Virus record (IMG/VR): IMGVR_UViG_3300042868_009989 | Location: 1 to 31,182 of that record | Source: a virus | Strand: one strand, 5' to 3' | Length of the DNA: 31,182 bases | In this document: in pieces, positions 1 through 7,601 of the stretch | How positions within the stretch are numbered: position 1 is the stretch's first letter | Layout of the letters: each line of letters starts with the position of its first letter | Translations under genes and position numbers: made by a program | Notes under the pieces: model-generated | Seen by the model: only the letters and a program-made list of their open reading frames with translations | Database searches by the model: none | Told to the model about the DNA's origin: nothing

Positions 1-355
1 AATCTTTGATTCCGCCCGAAATCAAATGGTCTTTTTCGGTTCTTACTCCGTTGCGGTAAACCGCCCACTTTTCACCCTCAAGAAAAACGCCATTGGTTGT
101 GTTGCCGTAACTCGTGCCGCTCTTAGACAGCGTAGTGCCAAAGAAATTGATTGAGTCAGGAAGGTTCGCTGAATCGGCAGTCCATTGGTCAAATGTCGGA
201 TTGCCATTCTCATCGTTTCCAACCTCAACTGGGTAAGCAGGATAAGCAAGACATGAGGAGCAGCATTCGCAACTAACCTTGGTTTCGCTGCCGACAACCG
301 AAATGATCACCTTCTTGTTCCCCTGCTCGTCCTCGTTGTATTTGATCGTAGCCAT
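1..355 (-). CDS. Tail fibre, N-terminal part (runs off the left edge)
   Basis: The gene starts at an ATG at 353-355 and is open for 118 codons plus one base to the left edge. The N-terminus begins MATIKYNEDEQG, followed by a Cys cluster (CECCSSC, about residues 29-35) and a region rich in Gly, Asn and Trp. The ATG lies 3 nt after the stop of the 359-625 gene, so the two are probably co-transcribed. The left-over base T plus CA at the right edge makes a Ser codon and continues in the frame of the fibre gene at 29327-31182. I therefore read this as the first 118 residues of a 736-residue fibre. It has no domain I recognise. If the ends are not adjacent in reality, it is simply a gene cut by the window edge. 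Confidence 0.8.
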   Translation of the reverse strand, partial: MATIKYNEDEQGNKKVIISVVGSETKVSCECCSSCLAYPAYPVEVGNDENGNPTFDQWTADSANLPDSINFFGTTLSKSGTSYGNTTNGVFLEGEKWAVYRNGVRTEKDHLISGGIKD

Positions 356-358
356 AGA

Positions 359-625
359 TTAACAGGATTCCGTTCCGATCCATTGGATTTCACCGTCGAT
401 GCAGCCGAGCACATGCGTGCCGGATGTTGGGATTTCTGGAAGCTTCAATTTCCTTCCTTCATACATTCCTTCGGTTTTGTCCTCGATCCAACCCTCATTC
501 GCATCCAATGCTGCATATGAGAAATTCCTCATCAAATCAAATGCAGAAATTCGGTATGGGTAACCTTTGCCATTTGGGCTTGGCGGATTTGTTACCTTTT
601 CTTTGAAATCAATTGGAAGTTTCAT
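359..625 (-). CDS. Small hypothetical tail-region protein (88 aa)
   Basis: The product is 88 aa and starts MKLPIDFKEKV. It has no signal peptide, membrane segment or motif I recognise. The C-terminus (HVLGCIDGEIQWIGTESC) looks like a compact beta-rich ending. It lies one base downstream of the 241-aa gene and 3 nt upstream of the fibre start. The tight packing and intermediate base composition make it a real gene of the tail-tip/fibre operon. A role in attaching or chaperoning the fibre is possible from position only. Confidence 0.7.
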   Translation of the reverse strand: MKLPIDFKEKVTNPPSPNGKGYPYRISAFDLMRNFSYAALDANEGWIEDKTEGMYEGRKLKLPEIPTSGTHVLGCIDGEIQWIGTESC

Positions 626-626
626 T

Positions 627-1352
627 TTAACTAACTGAAATTTCTAATTCTTTAAATACTCCGAAATTTTGGCTATTGATTACTTTTATGACAGGACTTG
701 CCCAAGGAAAACTGTATGAAATTCCTGATCCCCATCGCGTGTTGTAAAAATTGATTTTGCTAAAATACCTAGTCCTTAAATCACCATTCCAATCAATGTA
801 ATTTAGACTCTTGTAATTAAATTGAGTGGATGTGATGACTATTTCATAATTATTATCTGCGTTAATAAGATTAAACGGAATAAATAATTGATCATCTAAA
901 CCAATATCTTCGACACTTAATGAGTCCCCATCTTTTATTGCAATAAATCCATTTATTACGTTTCGACTATAAAATAAGTTCGTTACATTGAACAGAATAT
1001 CACCAATAGTCCCCCCGGACGCAAATTGTGCCGTCCCACTAAATACCTGCTTTCGTATGTTTTGCAAAGTATCCGCAGTTCTACCATAACCCGATGCAAT
1101 CAATTCACTAAATCCATCACCCCTTCTGTTTTCTTGAACTTCCGGGTAAATATACAAACCATCAATTGCCGGTTCAGACCCACCGGGAAAATCTTCTTTA
1201 ATTTTTAAATTAGCCCGATGTGTTGCAATGTTAGGTGTAGAGCATATAAATGTTTGATCAACGCGAATGAGGCCGCTTGGAAATGTTGAAACTGACCGAC
1301 CACCTTGCGGGATCAATTCGCCTGCGTTTTTTTCATAAATGATTTGTGGCAT
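627..1352 (-). CDS. Hypothetical tail-tip protein (241 aa), AT-rich
   Basis: A 241-aa protein (MPQIIYEKNAGELIPQGG...) lying between the tape measure and the fibre, where siphophages encode distal tail or baseplate proteins. It is rich in Asn, Ile, Phe and Tyr and looks beta-rich, with no motif I can name. The DNA is clearly more AT-rich than the capsid and terminase genes, suggesting recent acquisition or exchange, as is usual for host-recognition modules. The leader before the ATG is C/A-rich (CACCACATCACCAA) with no SD. The start is well placed after the tape measure stop at 1371. Confidence 0.75.
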   Translation of the reverse strand: MPQIIYEKNAGELIPQGGRSVSTFPSGLIRVDQTFICSTPNIATHRANLKIKEDFPGGSEPAIDGLYIYPEVQENRRGDGFSELIASGYGRTADTLQNIRKQVFSGTAQFASGGTIGDILFNVTNLFYSRNVINGFIAIKDGDSLSVEDIGLDDQLFIPFNLINADNNYEIVITSTQFNYKSLNYIDWNGDLRTRYFSKINFYNTRWGSGISYSFPWASPVIKVINSQNFGVFKELEISVS

Positions 1353-1370
1353 TTGGTGATGTGGTGATTG

Positions 1371-3512
1371 TTAGTATCCGAGGGCTGACTGCGGGAGTTT
1401 GTTGCTGATGGCTTGAACGGTGTTCGCAATCGATTGCACCGCGCTTGCAAGTGACGCAATCGAATCCTTGCCTTGATCCTTCGGCGTGTCCTTTTTGCCT
1501 TCATTTCCCGGCTTCATTTCGTCGTTGCGTTTTTTTCCTTCATCGGCGGCTTTCTTTTCGGCTGCCTTCTTTTTCTCGTCCTCGCGCTTCTTCATGATCT
1601 CATCGCGGAGTTCTTTGTTGTTTTTGCGGAAGGTGTCGATGCCTTCGTCCTTGGCAATGTCTTTGACCGAGCGGTTGTCTTTGTCTTTGCCGACGCCGCG
1701 CATTTCTTGATCGCGCTCCTTGTTGGCGATTTTCTCGTTTTCTCGACGGGCTGCATCAAACTTTCCTTGATCGACTAGGTCGTCGATTTTCTCCTTCTTC
1801 TTCCCGCCCTTGTCGATGTCGTTCTCCTTCTCGGCCTTGTTGATGTCCTCGGTGATCTGCTGGGACATGGTGAGGGCTTCTTTGACTTTGGCTGCGGCTT
1901 GAGTCATTGCACCGGCGCCGTCTTCGAGATCGCCCTTGATGCCGGTCGTGTCGCTCTTAGCTCCACCGGTTGCTCCGGTGAGTTGCTCACGGAAGTTTTG
2001 CCCGGTCTTCTCGAGCTCGCCGAGCTTGTCTTTGACCCGTTGTGATGCTCCCTCGGCACCGAAAAAGTCGCGGGCTGAAAATTCAATATTGCCGGTGATC
2101 TTCTTCCATTCTTCGTCGATCCTGCCAGTGCCATCCTTGAGCTTTTGTCCGTACTCGTCGGAGACTGCGCCGAGGCCTTTGGACATGCGGTCAATCACGC
2201 TGCCGCTGGCGCTGTCGTAGGCATCCTTGAAGGTAAAGCTGCCGTCCTTGGTTGCAGCCGATAGGGCGGACCCGAGCTTGCCACGGATGAAGTCGACCGG
2301 GTTCTCCATCGCGTTCTTGAAGTCGTTCGCGAAGAAGTTGACGATCTTGTTGAAGGTGTTGCTGAAGAATGTGGCGATCGACTCGATGGCGCGCCCGAAA
2401 AACTCTTTGAAGTTGATGATGACCTGGCCGATGTTATCGACAAAGAACTTGAGGCCATCGGCAAAGCCTTTGATCAGCGCGCTGCCGAGTTGGCCGATGA
2501 GTAATTTCGGGAGGTCGGATGACCAAAATTCCTTGAGAAAGTTTGCGCCGTTGATGAGTGAGTTGATGTAAAGATTCCCCATCGTGGCGATGTGAGCATA
2601 CAGCGCTGAGCCAAGCGCATCGACCGCCGTCATCGGTGCTTTGAATGCGCCGATCAGTAAGTCTGAAATCTTGATGATCTGCTGCCCGAGTTGAGCACCC
2701 CAGCTTGCAGCGTCCACGCCGACGAGCATGTTGGTGAACTTTTCGAGCGCAGGGGTTAGTTTTTCCGCAAGTCCTACGGCGAACTCAAGTGACTTGTTTT
2801 TGATGGCCGCGAAATTGTCGCCTATCGCGTCGAAGGCGGCGGCGCTGCGGTCCATGATGCCTGGCAAGCTGCCGAGCTGACCTTTGGCGCCGTTGATCTC
2901 AGACGAAAAGTTGGACAGCATCGGCAGCAACTGGCCGCCGGACTTGCCGAAAATCTCCATCGCTGTCGCGGCCCGAACCGTGGGATCTTGAATGCCAGCA
3001 ATCTTGGTGGCAAAGACCTGCATTTGCTCAGTCGGCGTCTTGCCTTGCAAATCTTGCATCGAGATTCCAAGGCGAGCCATGACCTCTGCCTGCTTGCTCG
3101 ATTCATCGCCCGCAGTGGTGATGAACTTCTGCAAGCGGTTGATGGTCGATCCGACCTTGTCGGCTCCGACGCCTGTGTTGTCGAATGCGCGCTCGAGCAC
3201 CAGCAACTTGCCTGCGGTCTCGCCGGTGCGGCTGCTTAAATCATTGAGCCTGCCACCGAGCTCGAGAGCATCGCCGAAGCGATTGACCACCGCCCTCGCT
3301 GCATCCGTGGCAGCACCAATGACTTTCATGCCTGCGCCGATTGCAAGACCCGCTGCACCTCCGGCGATAGCCATTTTCTTGAATCCGCCATCGAAGCTGC
3401 CGCTGGCTTGCTGGGTGCTTTTTTCGAGATTGTTGAGACTGCCTTTGATTTTGACGATCGTCGATTCGACGCCATTGTCCTTTGCCCCGAATGTTACGGT
3501 CACATCACTCAT
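1371..3512 (-). CDS. Tail tape measure protein
   Basis: A 713-aa protein that would run through the tail tube and set tail length. It has an N-terminal alpha-helical region, a Gly/Ala hydrophobic stretch (about 48-75, AIAGGAAGLAIGAGMKVIGAA), long amphipathic and hydrophobic helices in the middle (about 270-390), and a highly charged Lys/Glu/Asp region (about 545-680) typical of tape measures. It is the longest gene of the tail block except the joined fibre, and it follows the frameshifting chaperone pair as in siphophages, here with one extra gene between. Its ATG overlaps the upstream stop (ATGA). By the rule of roughly 0.15 nm per residue, the tail would be about 105 nm (inference). Confidence 0.9.
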   Translation of the reverse strand: MSDVTVTFGAKDNGVESTIVKIKGSLNNLEKSTQQASGSFDGGFKKMAIAGGAAGLAIGAGMKVIGAATDAARAVVNRFGDALELGGRLNDLSSRTGETAGKLLVLERAFDNTGVGADKVGSTINRLQKFITTAGDESSKQAEVMARLGISMQDLQGKTPTEQMQVFATKIAGIQDPTVRAATAMEIFGKSGGQLLPMLSNFSSEINGAKGQLGSLPGIMDRSAAAFDAIGDNFAAIKNKSLEFAVGLAEKLTPALEKFTNMLVGVDAASWGAQLGQQIIKISDLLIGAFKAPMTAVDALGSALYAHIATMGNLYINSLINGANFLKEFWSSDLPKLLIGQLGSALIKGFADGLKFFVDNIGQVIINFKEFFGRAIESIATFFSNTFNKIVNFFANDFKNAMENPVDFIRGKLGSALSAATKDGSFTFKDAYDSASGSVIDRMSKGLGAVSDEYGQKLKDGTGRIDEEWKKITGNIEFSARDFFGAEGASQRVKDKLGELEKTGQNFREQLTGATGGAKSDTTGIKGDLEDGAGAMTQAAAKVKEALTMSQQITEDINKAEKENDIDKGGKKKEKIDDLVDQGKFDAARRENEKIANKERDQEMRGVGKDKDNRSVKDIAKDEGIDTFRKNNKELRDEIMKKREDEKKKAAEKKAADEGKKRNDEMKPGNEGKKDTPKDQGKDSIASLASAVQSIANTVQAISNKLPQSALGY

Positions 3513-4357
3513 TGCGCGTCTGCCACCTCCTTGGCGATTGATTTTTTGGCGGCAGATTCACCGCGCTTTGCTTCTTTGATTGCTCGTTGCATGGATTTGA
3601 TCATCTTGTCCCGTGCGATGCGCATGGCGTCTTTTTCATCATTGGCACTCAGCAGTCGGCGAATCCACGGGGTGGTGTTAGTCATGACGAAATTGGGGTT
3701 GTCGATGTTTGCCCCGTTGTCATCGACATTCCAGTTGTTGCCACGCTGGCGTTTAGCGAAAGACGGAATGCCGCGTGCGCCGTCACCACTGAGGCCACCT
3801 ATCCTGCGCGCGCATTCGGCCCAGCCGCTTTTGGTGTAGCCAATGCGCTTGATGACTTGCTGAATGTATGTAGAAAGACCGTTTTGGCTGATGTACTTTG
3901 CCCCGCGCGGCATGTATGTTCGACCCTTGTTGTCGCGATGCTTGATGTGCGTCTCCTTGTGTTGACTGTTTCCAGTGATTTGCTGGAGTTTGTCCTCGCT
4001 GGTGATCAGGCCGCAGTTGAACATGATCTTGGAGAGAATGTCGTATCTGTTATCCTTAGCGACTTTCAATAGGCGCTGTTTGATCTTGTCATCTTGAATA
4101 GCTCCGTGAATGTAGCTTTCAAAATCATCCTTAGCCTTGACCACCTTTTTCACATCTTTGGTGACGGTCTTTGAGACCTTAGCAAGCACATCTGGGCCTT
4201 TGCTGTTTTTGCTGGTCCAAGGTTGGGTTCGGTTAGCTAGTTCGACAGCACAAAGCCGAGCGTGAGCCCTTGTGATTTGAGCAAGACCTTTGCCAGTCAA
4301 AGCGCTGTACGCCTTGAGTATATCCTCAAGATTGGTGGCCTCGATGGTCATTGGCAT
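3509..4357 (-). CDS. Hypothetical tail protein between chaperone and tape measure (282 aa)
   Basis: A 282-aa basic protein starting MPMTIEATNLEDILKAYSALTG, with alternative start MTIEATN at 4351. It has an N-terminal helical part, a central Lys-rich stretch (KTVTKDVKKVVKAKDDF) and a Lys/Arg-rich C-terminus (about 245-280). The family is not recognised. It overlaps the frameshift-extended chaperone by about 10 nt at its start and the tape measure by 4 nt at its end, so it is translationally coupled to both. Siphophages usually have no gene between the frameshifted chaperone and the tape measure. It may be a minor tail or tail-completion protein; the function is open. Confidence 0.75.
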   Translation of the reverse strand: MPMTIEATNLEDILKAYSALTGKGLAQITRAHARLCAVELANRTQPWTSKNSKGPDVLAKVSKTVTKDVKKVVKAKDDFESYIHGAIQDDKIKQRLLKVAKDNRYDILSKIMFNCGLITSEDKLQQITGNSQHKETHIKHRDNKGRTYMPRGAKYISQNGLSTYIQQVIKRIGYTKSGWAECARRIGGLSGDGARGIPSFAKRQRGNNWNVDDNGANIDNPNFVMTNTTPWIRRLLSANDEKDAMRIARDKMIKSMQRAIKEAKRGESAAKKSIAKEVADAQ

Positions 4358-4575
4358 GGCTTCAATTTGTCGAATGCTTCGTCTATTAAGGACAGCGCGT
4401 CAAAATCTGGCCGAGTGTTCACATAGACTCGTTCGATGCCTTTTGAGTTGAGGTCGGCGTCGATGAGCTGAAGGCCTGCGGAAAATGGCAGTTCTTCCAT
4501 GATTTCTCGGAAGGCCCAGCCGGTCATGCCAGCGATGTGCTGGACATAGCTGGCAATCCAACTGGGCGAGGCTAG
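4348..4575 (-). CDS. Tail assembly chaperone, -1 frameshift extension
   Basis: This frame has no credible initiation site of its own at its 5' end. It overlaps the end of the 138-aa chaperone and is entered by a -1 shift at the heptamer A AAA AAC (4575-4581). It adds 75 residues (LASPSWIASYVQHIAG ... DEAFDKLKPCQ), giving a long form of about 213 aa. The content is protein-like (helical; FREIMEELPFSAG) and uninterrupted until TGA at 4348-4350, just past the start of the next gene. This matches the lambda G/G-T arrangement, where the long form links the tape measure to the tail tube subunit. An internal ATG (MTGWAFREIM) could also be used but would give a fragment. Confidence 0.82.
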   Translation of the reverse strand, partial: LASPSWIASYVQHIAGMTGWAFREIMEELPFSAGLQLIDADLNSKGIERVYVNTRPDFDALSLIDEAFDKLKPCQ

Positions 4576-4988
4576 TTTTTTGAGCCGCTCGATCCTGTGC
4601 CGGTGCTCGGGTGCGCTGCGGTGGTCGTGGCTGCCATGTAGGTCTCGAGCGCCGCGTTCATCTCCAGGGCGATCGGCTCGAGTTGCGAGTGGTGTGAGAT
4701 GTTCTCATCGATCCACTCGTCGACGGCATCGAGGAACTCGCGGGGGTCATTGACCACGCTGCGGATCGTCGCCTTGTCCTCGCAGTGCAGGTAGGCGTAG
4801 GCAGCAGTCTTCTGCATCATGTCGGAGAACTCACCATCGAAAACCTTGTTTCGTTGCAGCCACGACAGCGAAAGCGCTGTGACTGGTCGCATGGTGAATT
4901 TTGATACCTGCTTTGGGCCTTCGGTGAAGCCGATTTCGCGCAGGACTTCGTCGTCTTTTACTAGTTCGTTTTTTGTATTTTTTGGCAT
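4572..4988 (-). CDS. Tail assembly chaperone, short form
   Basis: A 138-aa zero-frame product starting MPKNTKNELVKDDEVLREIGF, mostly helical and acidic. It has a Ser/Gly/Thr-rich tail ending SSGSKN right at the slippery site, a flexible linker before the frameshift extension. Position (after the tail tube gene and before the tape measure) and the frameshift identify it as the G-like tail chaperone, although the sequence alone is not one I recognise. The leader (ACCACACCCCAAAAAAT) has no SD. The short form is expected in excess over the 213-aa long form. Confidence 0.8.
   Translation of the reverse strand: MPKNTKNELVKDDEVLREIGFTEGPKQVSKFTMRPVTALSLSWLQRNKVFDGEFSDMMQKTAAYAYLHCEDKATIRSVVNDPREFLDAVDEWIDENISHHSQLEPIALEMNAALETYMAATTTAAHPSTGTGSSGSKN
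4575..4581 (-). promoter_or_regulatory. Programmed -1 ribosomal frameshift site
   Basis: Read on the minus strand this is A AAA AAC in the chaperone frame (TCA AAA AAC), followed at once by the zero-frame stop TAG (4572-4574). A -1 slip lets translation continue as CTA GCC TCG. A possible 6-bp hairpin (GCCAGC / GCTGGC, 4528-4554) begins about 20 nt downstream, somewhat far for a classical stimulator, so the adjacent stop codon and the slippery site itself may carry most of the effect. Confidence 0.8.
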
Positions 4989-5005
4989 ATTTTTTGGGGT
5001 GTGGT

Positions 5006-5401
5006 TCAGAGAAGGGCTGCGAACTTCTTCTTCGTCTCTTCCGAGGCGGTTTCGCGGATCGCGATGCGGCGGCCATTGCGCTCGATGACGACATCGCGCG
5101 GCGTGTTGCGGATCAGATCGATGAACTCGTCGCGGTTCTGAAGGACCGCGCGCATGTAGTTGATCGGGTGCTCGGGATCGCTCTCGGCGAAAAACTCGGC
5201 ACGCTTGGTGAACTTCTGGAAAACATCGAAGGCGCTCTCTCCGTTGTGCGGGTGTGAAGCCTTGAACCAGAAGATGGTGGTCTCGTTGCCGTCGCTGCGG
5301 ACTTGTCGCGTGACGGGTGCTTCATGCGGATCAAAGCCAAGGGTGGCGAGCGTCGCAGCGAGCTTGAGGTTGCTAGTGTGGAATAGTTCTGTGTGGTCCA
5401 T
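5006..5401 (-). CDS. Hypothetical tail-region protein (131 aa)
   Basis: A 131-aa protein starting MDHTELFHTSNLKLAATLATLGF, with no membrane segment and no recognised domain. The N-terminal half looks alpha/beta (TTIFWFKASH) and the rest helical, ending in a Lys-rich stretch (EETKKKFAALL). It lies just downstream of the tail-tube terminator, with 17 nt to the chaperone gene. The start ATG at 5399-5401 follows directly after the terminator T-run, so its expression would depend on read-through or a promoter in that gap. Its role is probably tail assembly, by position. Confidence 0.7.
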   Translation of the reverse strand: MDHTELFHTSNLKLAATLATLGFDPHEAPVTRQVRSDGNETTIFWFKASHPHNGESAFDVFQKFTKRAEFFAESDPEHPINYMRAVLQNRDEFIDLIRNTPRDVVIERNGRRIAIRETASEETKKKFAALL

Positions 5402-5408
5402 AATCTGT

Positions 5409-5440
5409 AAAAAAAATTGGCTCCCATTAGCCGGGGAGCC
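5409..5440 (-). terminator. Intrinsic terminator after tail tube gene
   Basis: On the minus strand a 7-bp perfect stem GGCTCCC / GGGAGCC with an 8-nt loop is followed by AA and eight T residues (5409-5416). It lies 26 nt past the stop of the 5466-5837 gene. A partial terminator here would raise tail tube protein over downstream tail proteins. Confidence 0.85.
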
Positions 5441-5465
5441 GTCGGCGGGTAGAGGCGCGGGGCGC

Positions 5466-5837
5466 TTAGTCGGCCATCGATGCGCTGTACTGAGTGGCGC
5501 TAACCGAGATGGTCTTGAACTCCCCGGCGGTGGACTTCTCTTGGACCGAGTTGACGATCACGGTGCCGTCTGCGAGGCCGTACTTGTCGATATCGTTGGA
5601 CAGCGTGAGCAGGTTGCCGACTTGCATCGAGGCGCTGCCGTTCAAGGTTCCTTCGAGGGTGATCTCGGCTTGCTTACCGGTGATGGCGACGGCGACAACT
5701 TCACCTTCCGCGTCGCGAAGCTCCGACTTGTTGGCGGTGACATTGCGCGAAAACGAGCTGAGCAAGATGCCAGTCTCGTTGGTGATGCCGAACTCCACGG
5801 AAGAGACGGACGAAGCTTTGTAGATGGTGGCGGGCAT
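5466..5837 (-). CDS. Probable major tail (tube) protein
   Basis: A 123-aa product from ATG 5835-5837 (MPATIYKASSVSSVEFG). An upstream in-frame start at 5906 would overlap the previous gene and add an unlikely basic leader, so I prefer the shorter form. The protein is small, beta-rich and Ser/Thr/Val-rich (GILLSSFSRNVTANKSELRDAEGEVVAVAI), like siphophage tube or stabiliser proteins. It is followed by a strong terminator and then the frameshifting chaperones, the standard place for the tube gene. The sequence family itself is not recognised, so the call rests on fold-like composition and order. Confidence 0.65.
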   Translation of the reverse strand: MPATIYKASSVSSVEFGITNETGILLSSFSRNVTANKSELRDAEGEVVAVAITGKQAEITLEGTLNGSASMQVGNLLTLSNDIDKYGLADGTVIVNSVQEKSTAGEFKTISVSATQYSASMAD

Positions 5838-5886
5838 AGGATTGTGGGGGTCTCCCACTGCCTGCGTGTCAAATCGCGTTGCGCGC

Positions 5887-6288
5887 TTAGCTCTCCACCA
5901 TGCCAAGTGTGAGGTTCACTTGCGACATCCAGCGGTCATTGCTCTGCGACTCATTCCATGTGTTGATGGATGCGCCGGCGCAGTTGATGCCTTCGGGAAA
6001 AAAGCCTGCCATGGCCTCGGCGTCGTTGAGGGTGCCGCGCAGGCTCGCGACAAGGTTGCGGTGATCGGTGAGCGCATCGGCCATGACGGAGGGCGTGCTG
6101 ACGATCAGCCGCACGGTGGCGATGTAGAGCGTGGGCGCAGGTGTGTTGATGTCCTCGCAGGCGACCATGATGAGCGGCGCATCGTTGGGGATTTCTTCGT
6201 CACTCTGGCCGCAATGAATGGCGATGCCTTCGAAGGCCTCGAGGTCGGCGAGCCAGTCGCGCACGGATTGCTCAATCAAAAGGTTCAT
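5887..6288 (-). CDS. Probable tail terminator / minor tail protein (133 aa)
   Basis: A 133-aa protein starting MNLLIEQSVRDWLADLEAFEGIAIHCG. The layout of an N-terminal helix, a central strand pair (APLIMVACEDINTPAPTLYIATVRLIVST) and a C-terminal strand (RWMSQVNLTLGMVES) resembles the small tail-completion or tail-terminator proteins of siphophages. Gene order (capsid, head completion, this gene, tube) supports that. It begins by ATGA overlap with the upstream gene, indicating translational coupling. The family assignment is inferred from size and order. Confidence 0.6.
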   Translation of the reverse strand: MNLLIEQSVRDWLADLEAFEGIAIHCGQSDEEIPNDAPLIMVACEDINTPAPTLYIATVRLIVSTPSVMADALTDHRNLVASLRGTLNDAEAMAGFFPEGINCAGASINTWNESQSNDRWMSQVNLTLGMVES

Positions 6289-6614
6289 AGGTTGGAAATT
6301 GAGCCAGGGTGAATCGTCACGACATGCTCGCCCGGCGTGCTGATGGCATCGCGGACCTCGGTGATGGTGTACTTGCGACCACCAAAGGTGAGTTGCTCGC
6401 CGCGTGTGGGTGCGGTGGTGAGGGTGGAAACGAGAAAACGCACGGTGTACTCACCGCCCTGGGCATTGCCGCCAAGCTCGAGCGAGAGCGAAAGTCGCAC
6501 AGTGGAAATCACGACCTTGATGTCGGCATTGCGAAAACGAACCGTGACGCCGTGTGCCTCGTTTTGAACTGCCGCCGATTTGAGGCGGAAGGCGTTGATC
6601 GCGGCAGGGGTCAT
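6285..6614 (-). CDS. Probable head-tail joining (head completion) protein (109 aa)
   Basis: A 109-aa, beta-rich protein (MTPAAINAFRLKSAAVQNEAHG...; FGGRKYTITEVRDAISTPGEHVVTIHPG). The FGGxxYxIxEV segment followed by a pair of strands is like head-tail joining or stopper proteins (lambda FII-type size and position). It comes after the capsid terminator and ends with ATGA overlap into the 133-aa gene. A TTTTGACA element lies 16 nt before its ATG, and no SD is visible. The function is inferred mainly from order. Confidence 0.6.
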   Translation of the reverse strand: MTPAAINAFRLKSAAVQNEAHGVTVRFRNADIKVVISTVRLSLSLELGGNAQGGEYTVRFLVSTLTTAPTRGEQLTFGGRKYTITEVRDAISTPGEHVVTIHPGSISNL

Positions 6615-6633
6615 TCTGAATGCGTGTGCATGT

Positions 6634-6675
6634 CAAAAGAAGAACTCCCCACCGACGCTTGGCCGATGGGGAGTT
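6634..6675 (-). terminator. Intrinsic terminator after major capsid gene
   Basis: Minus-strand hairpin with an 8-bp perfect outer stem AACTCCCC / GGGGAGTT (6643-6650 and 6668-6675) and a partly paired inner part. It is followed by the T-rich CTTCTTTT. It lies 27-68 nt past the capsid stop, where phages commonly attenuate transcription after the most abundant protein. Confidence 0.75.
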
Positions 6676-6701
6676 GAACGCTACCGATGAGAATCCGAAC
6701 C

Positions 6702-7559
6702 TTAGGCGGACTTGATGATCGCCATGGTGCCGTCGGTGAGGCCTTTGGCTGCGCCGAACATGAGCTCGAGCGAAGCATTGACCTGACGGTTGGCGGTCGA
6801 GCCCCAGACATTGTATTGCACCGAGAGACCGAGTTGGTCGAGGGTGACAACATCGCTGACGGCGAACTGAGCGCGCACTGCGTCGTCGATCGCGGGAGCG
6901 GCAGCGGCCATCACAAGGGCTTCTGGCGAGCAGCCGAAACCGATCATGTTGGTTTCACCACCGAAGCTCGAGGCGTAGTGGACACCGTTGTCGAAGCCGT
7001 AAGCACCGGCGCCAAGGTTGATGGCGGTCGTGCTGGTCGGGATCAACTGCGAGTAGATCGTCGGGGAAACGACGAGGCCTTTGCGGGCGCTCTTGCTGAT
7101 CGCGGCCCATACCTTTGGCAGATCGCCAGAGGTGGCGGTGATGCCGGTGGCAGCCTTCGTCACAGCGGCTGCGCCGAAGTTGGCAACAGTAACCGGAGTG
7201 GTGGCGAGCGCCCAGATCTTGTCGGCGAGTGCGTCGAGCGAGATTTGGATCAAGCGCTCAAGGCGGTGGCCGTTTGCCAACTCAGCCGCGGTGATCGCGA
7301 AAGGTTGGAAGATGTGGTCGAGGGTGACGGTGCCTTTGCCCACGGTGGCGCTGCCGCCGGGCTCAAAGTTGGTCGGGTTAACAACAGTCGCGCCGGTCGC
7401 GGAAACGATCGGGACTTGGATGGTGTCCTTGGCCTTCTTGGCATCCGAGCTGAAGTCGGTGGCGAAAAGGTTAAGGGCGGCGAGACGGTTGCTGAGAACC
7501 GTCTGTGCTTGTTGCGCGATGGAATCGGCAACGAGGGAGGAGTCGAATGTGTTAGGCAT
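6702..7559 (-). CDS. Major capsid protein
   Basis: A 285-aa protein starting MPNTFDSSLVADSIAQQAQTVL. It has a helical N-arm, a beta-rich middle (IQVPIVSATGATVVNPTNFEPGG), a spine-helix-like stretch (ELANGHRLERLIQISLDALADKIW, about 95-118) and a beta-rich A-domain-like C-terminus (VVTLDQLGLSVQYNVWG). Length and layout fit an HK97-fold coat protein without a long N-terminal delta domain, consistent with scaffolding supplied by the protease-fusion gene just upstream. The gene has a C/A-rich leader (CCAACCCCAAACACACCCC) and no SD next to the ATG, and it ends in a terminator. This order identifies it well; the exact family is not recognised. Confidence 0.85.
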   Translation of the reverse strand: MPNTFDSSLVADSIAQQAQTVLSNRLAALNLFATDFSSDAKKAKDTIQVPIVSATGATVVNPTNFEPGGSATVGKGTVTLDHIFQPFAITAAELANGHRLERLIQISLDALADKIWALATTPVTVANFGAAAVTKAATGITATSGDLPKVWAAISKSARKGLVVSPTIYSQLIPTSTTAINLGAGAYGFDNGVHYASSFGGETNMIGFGCSPEALVMAAAAPAIDDAVRAQFAVSDVVTLDQLGLSVQYNVWGSTANRQVNASLELMFGAAKGLTDGTMAIIKSA

Positions 7560-7601
7560 TGCGGGGGTGTGTTTGGGGTTGGTTTCGTGGTTCTCTCCGG
7601 C

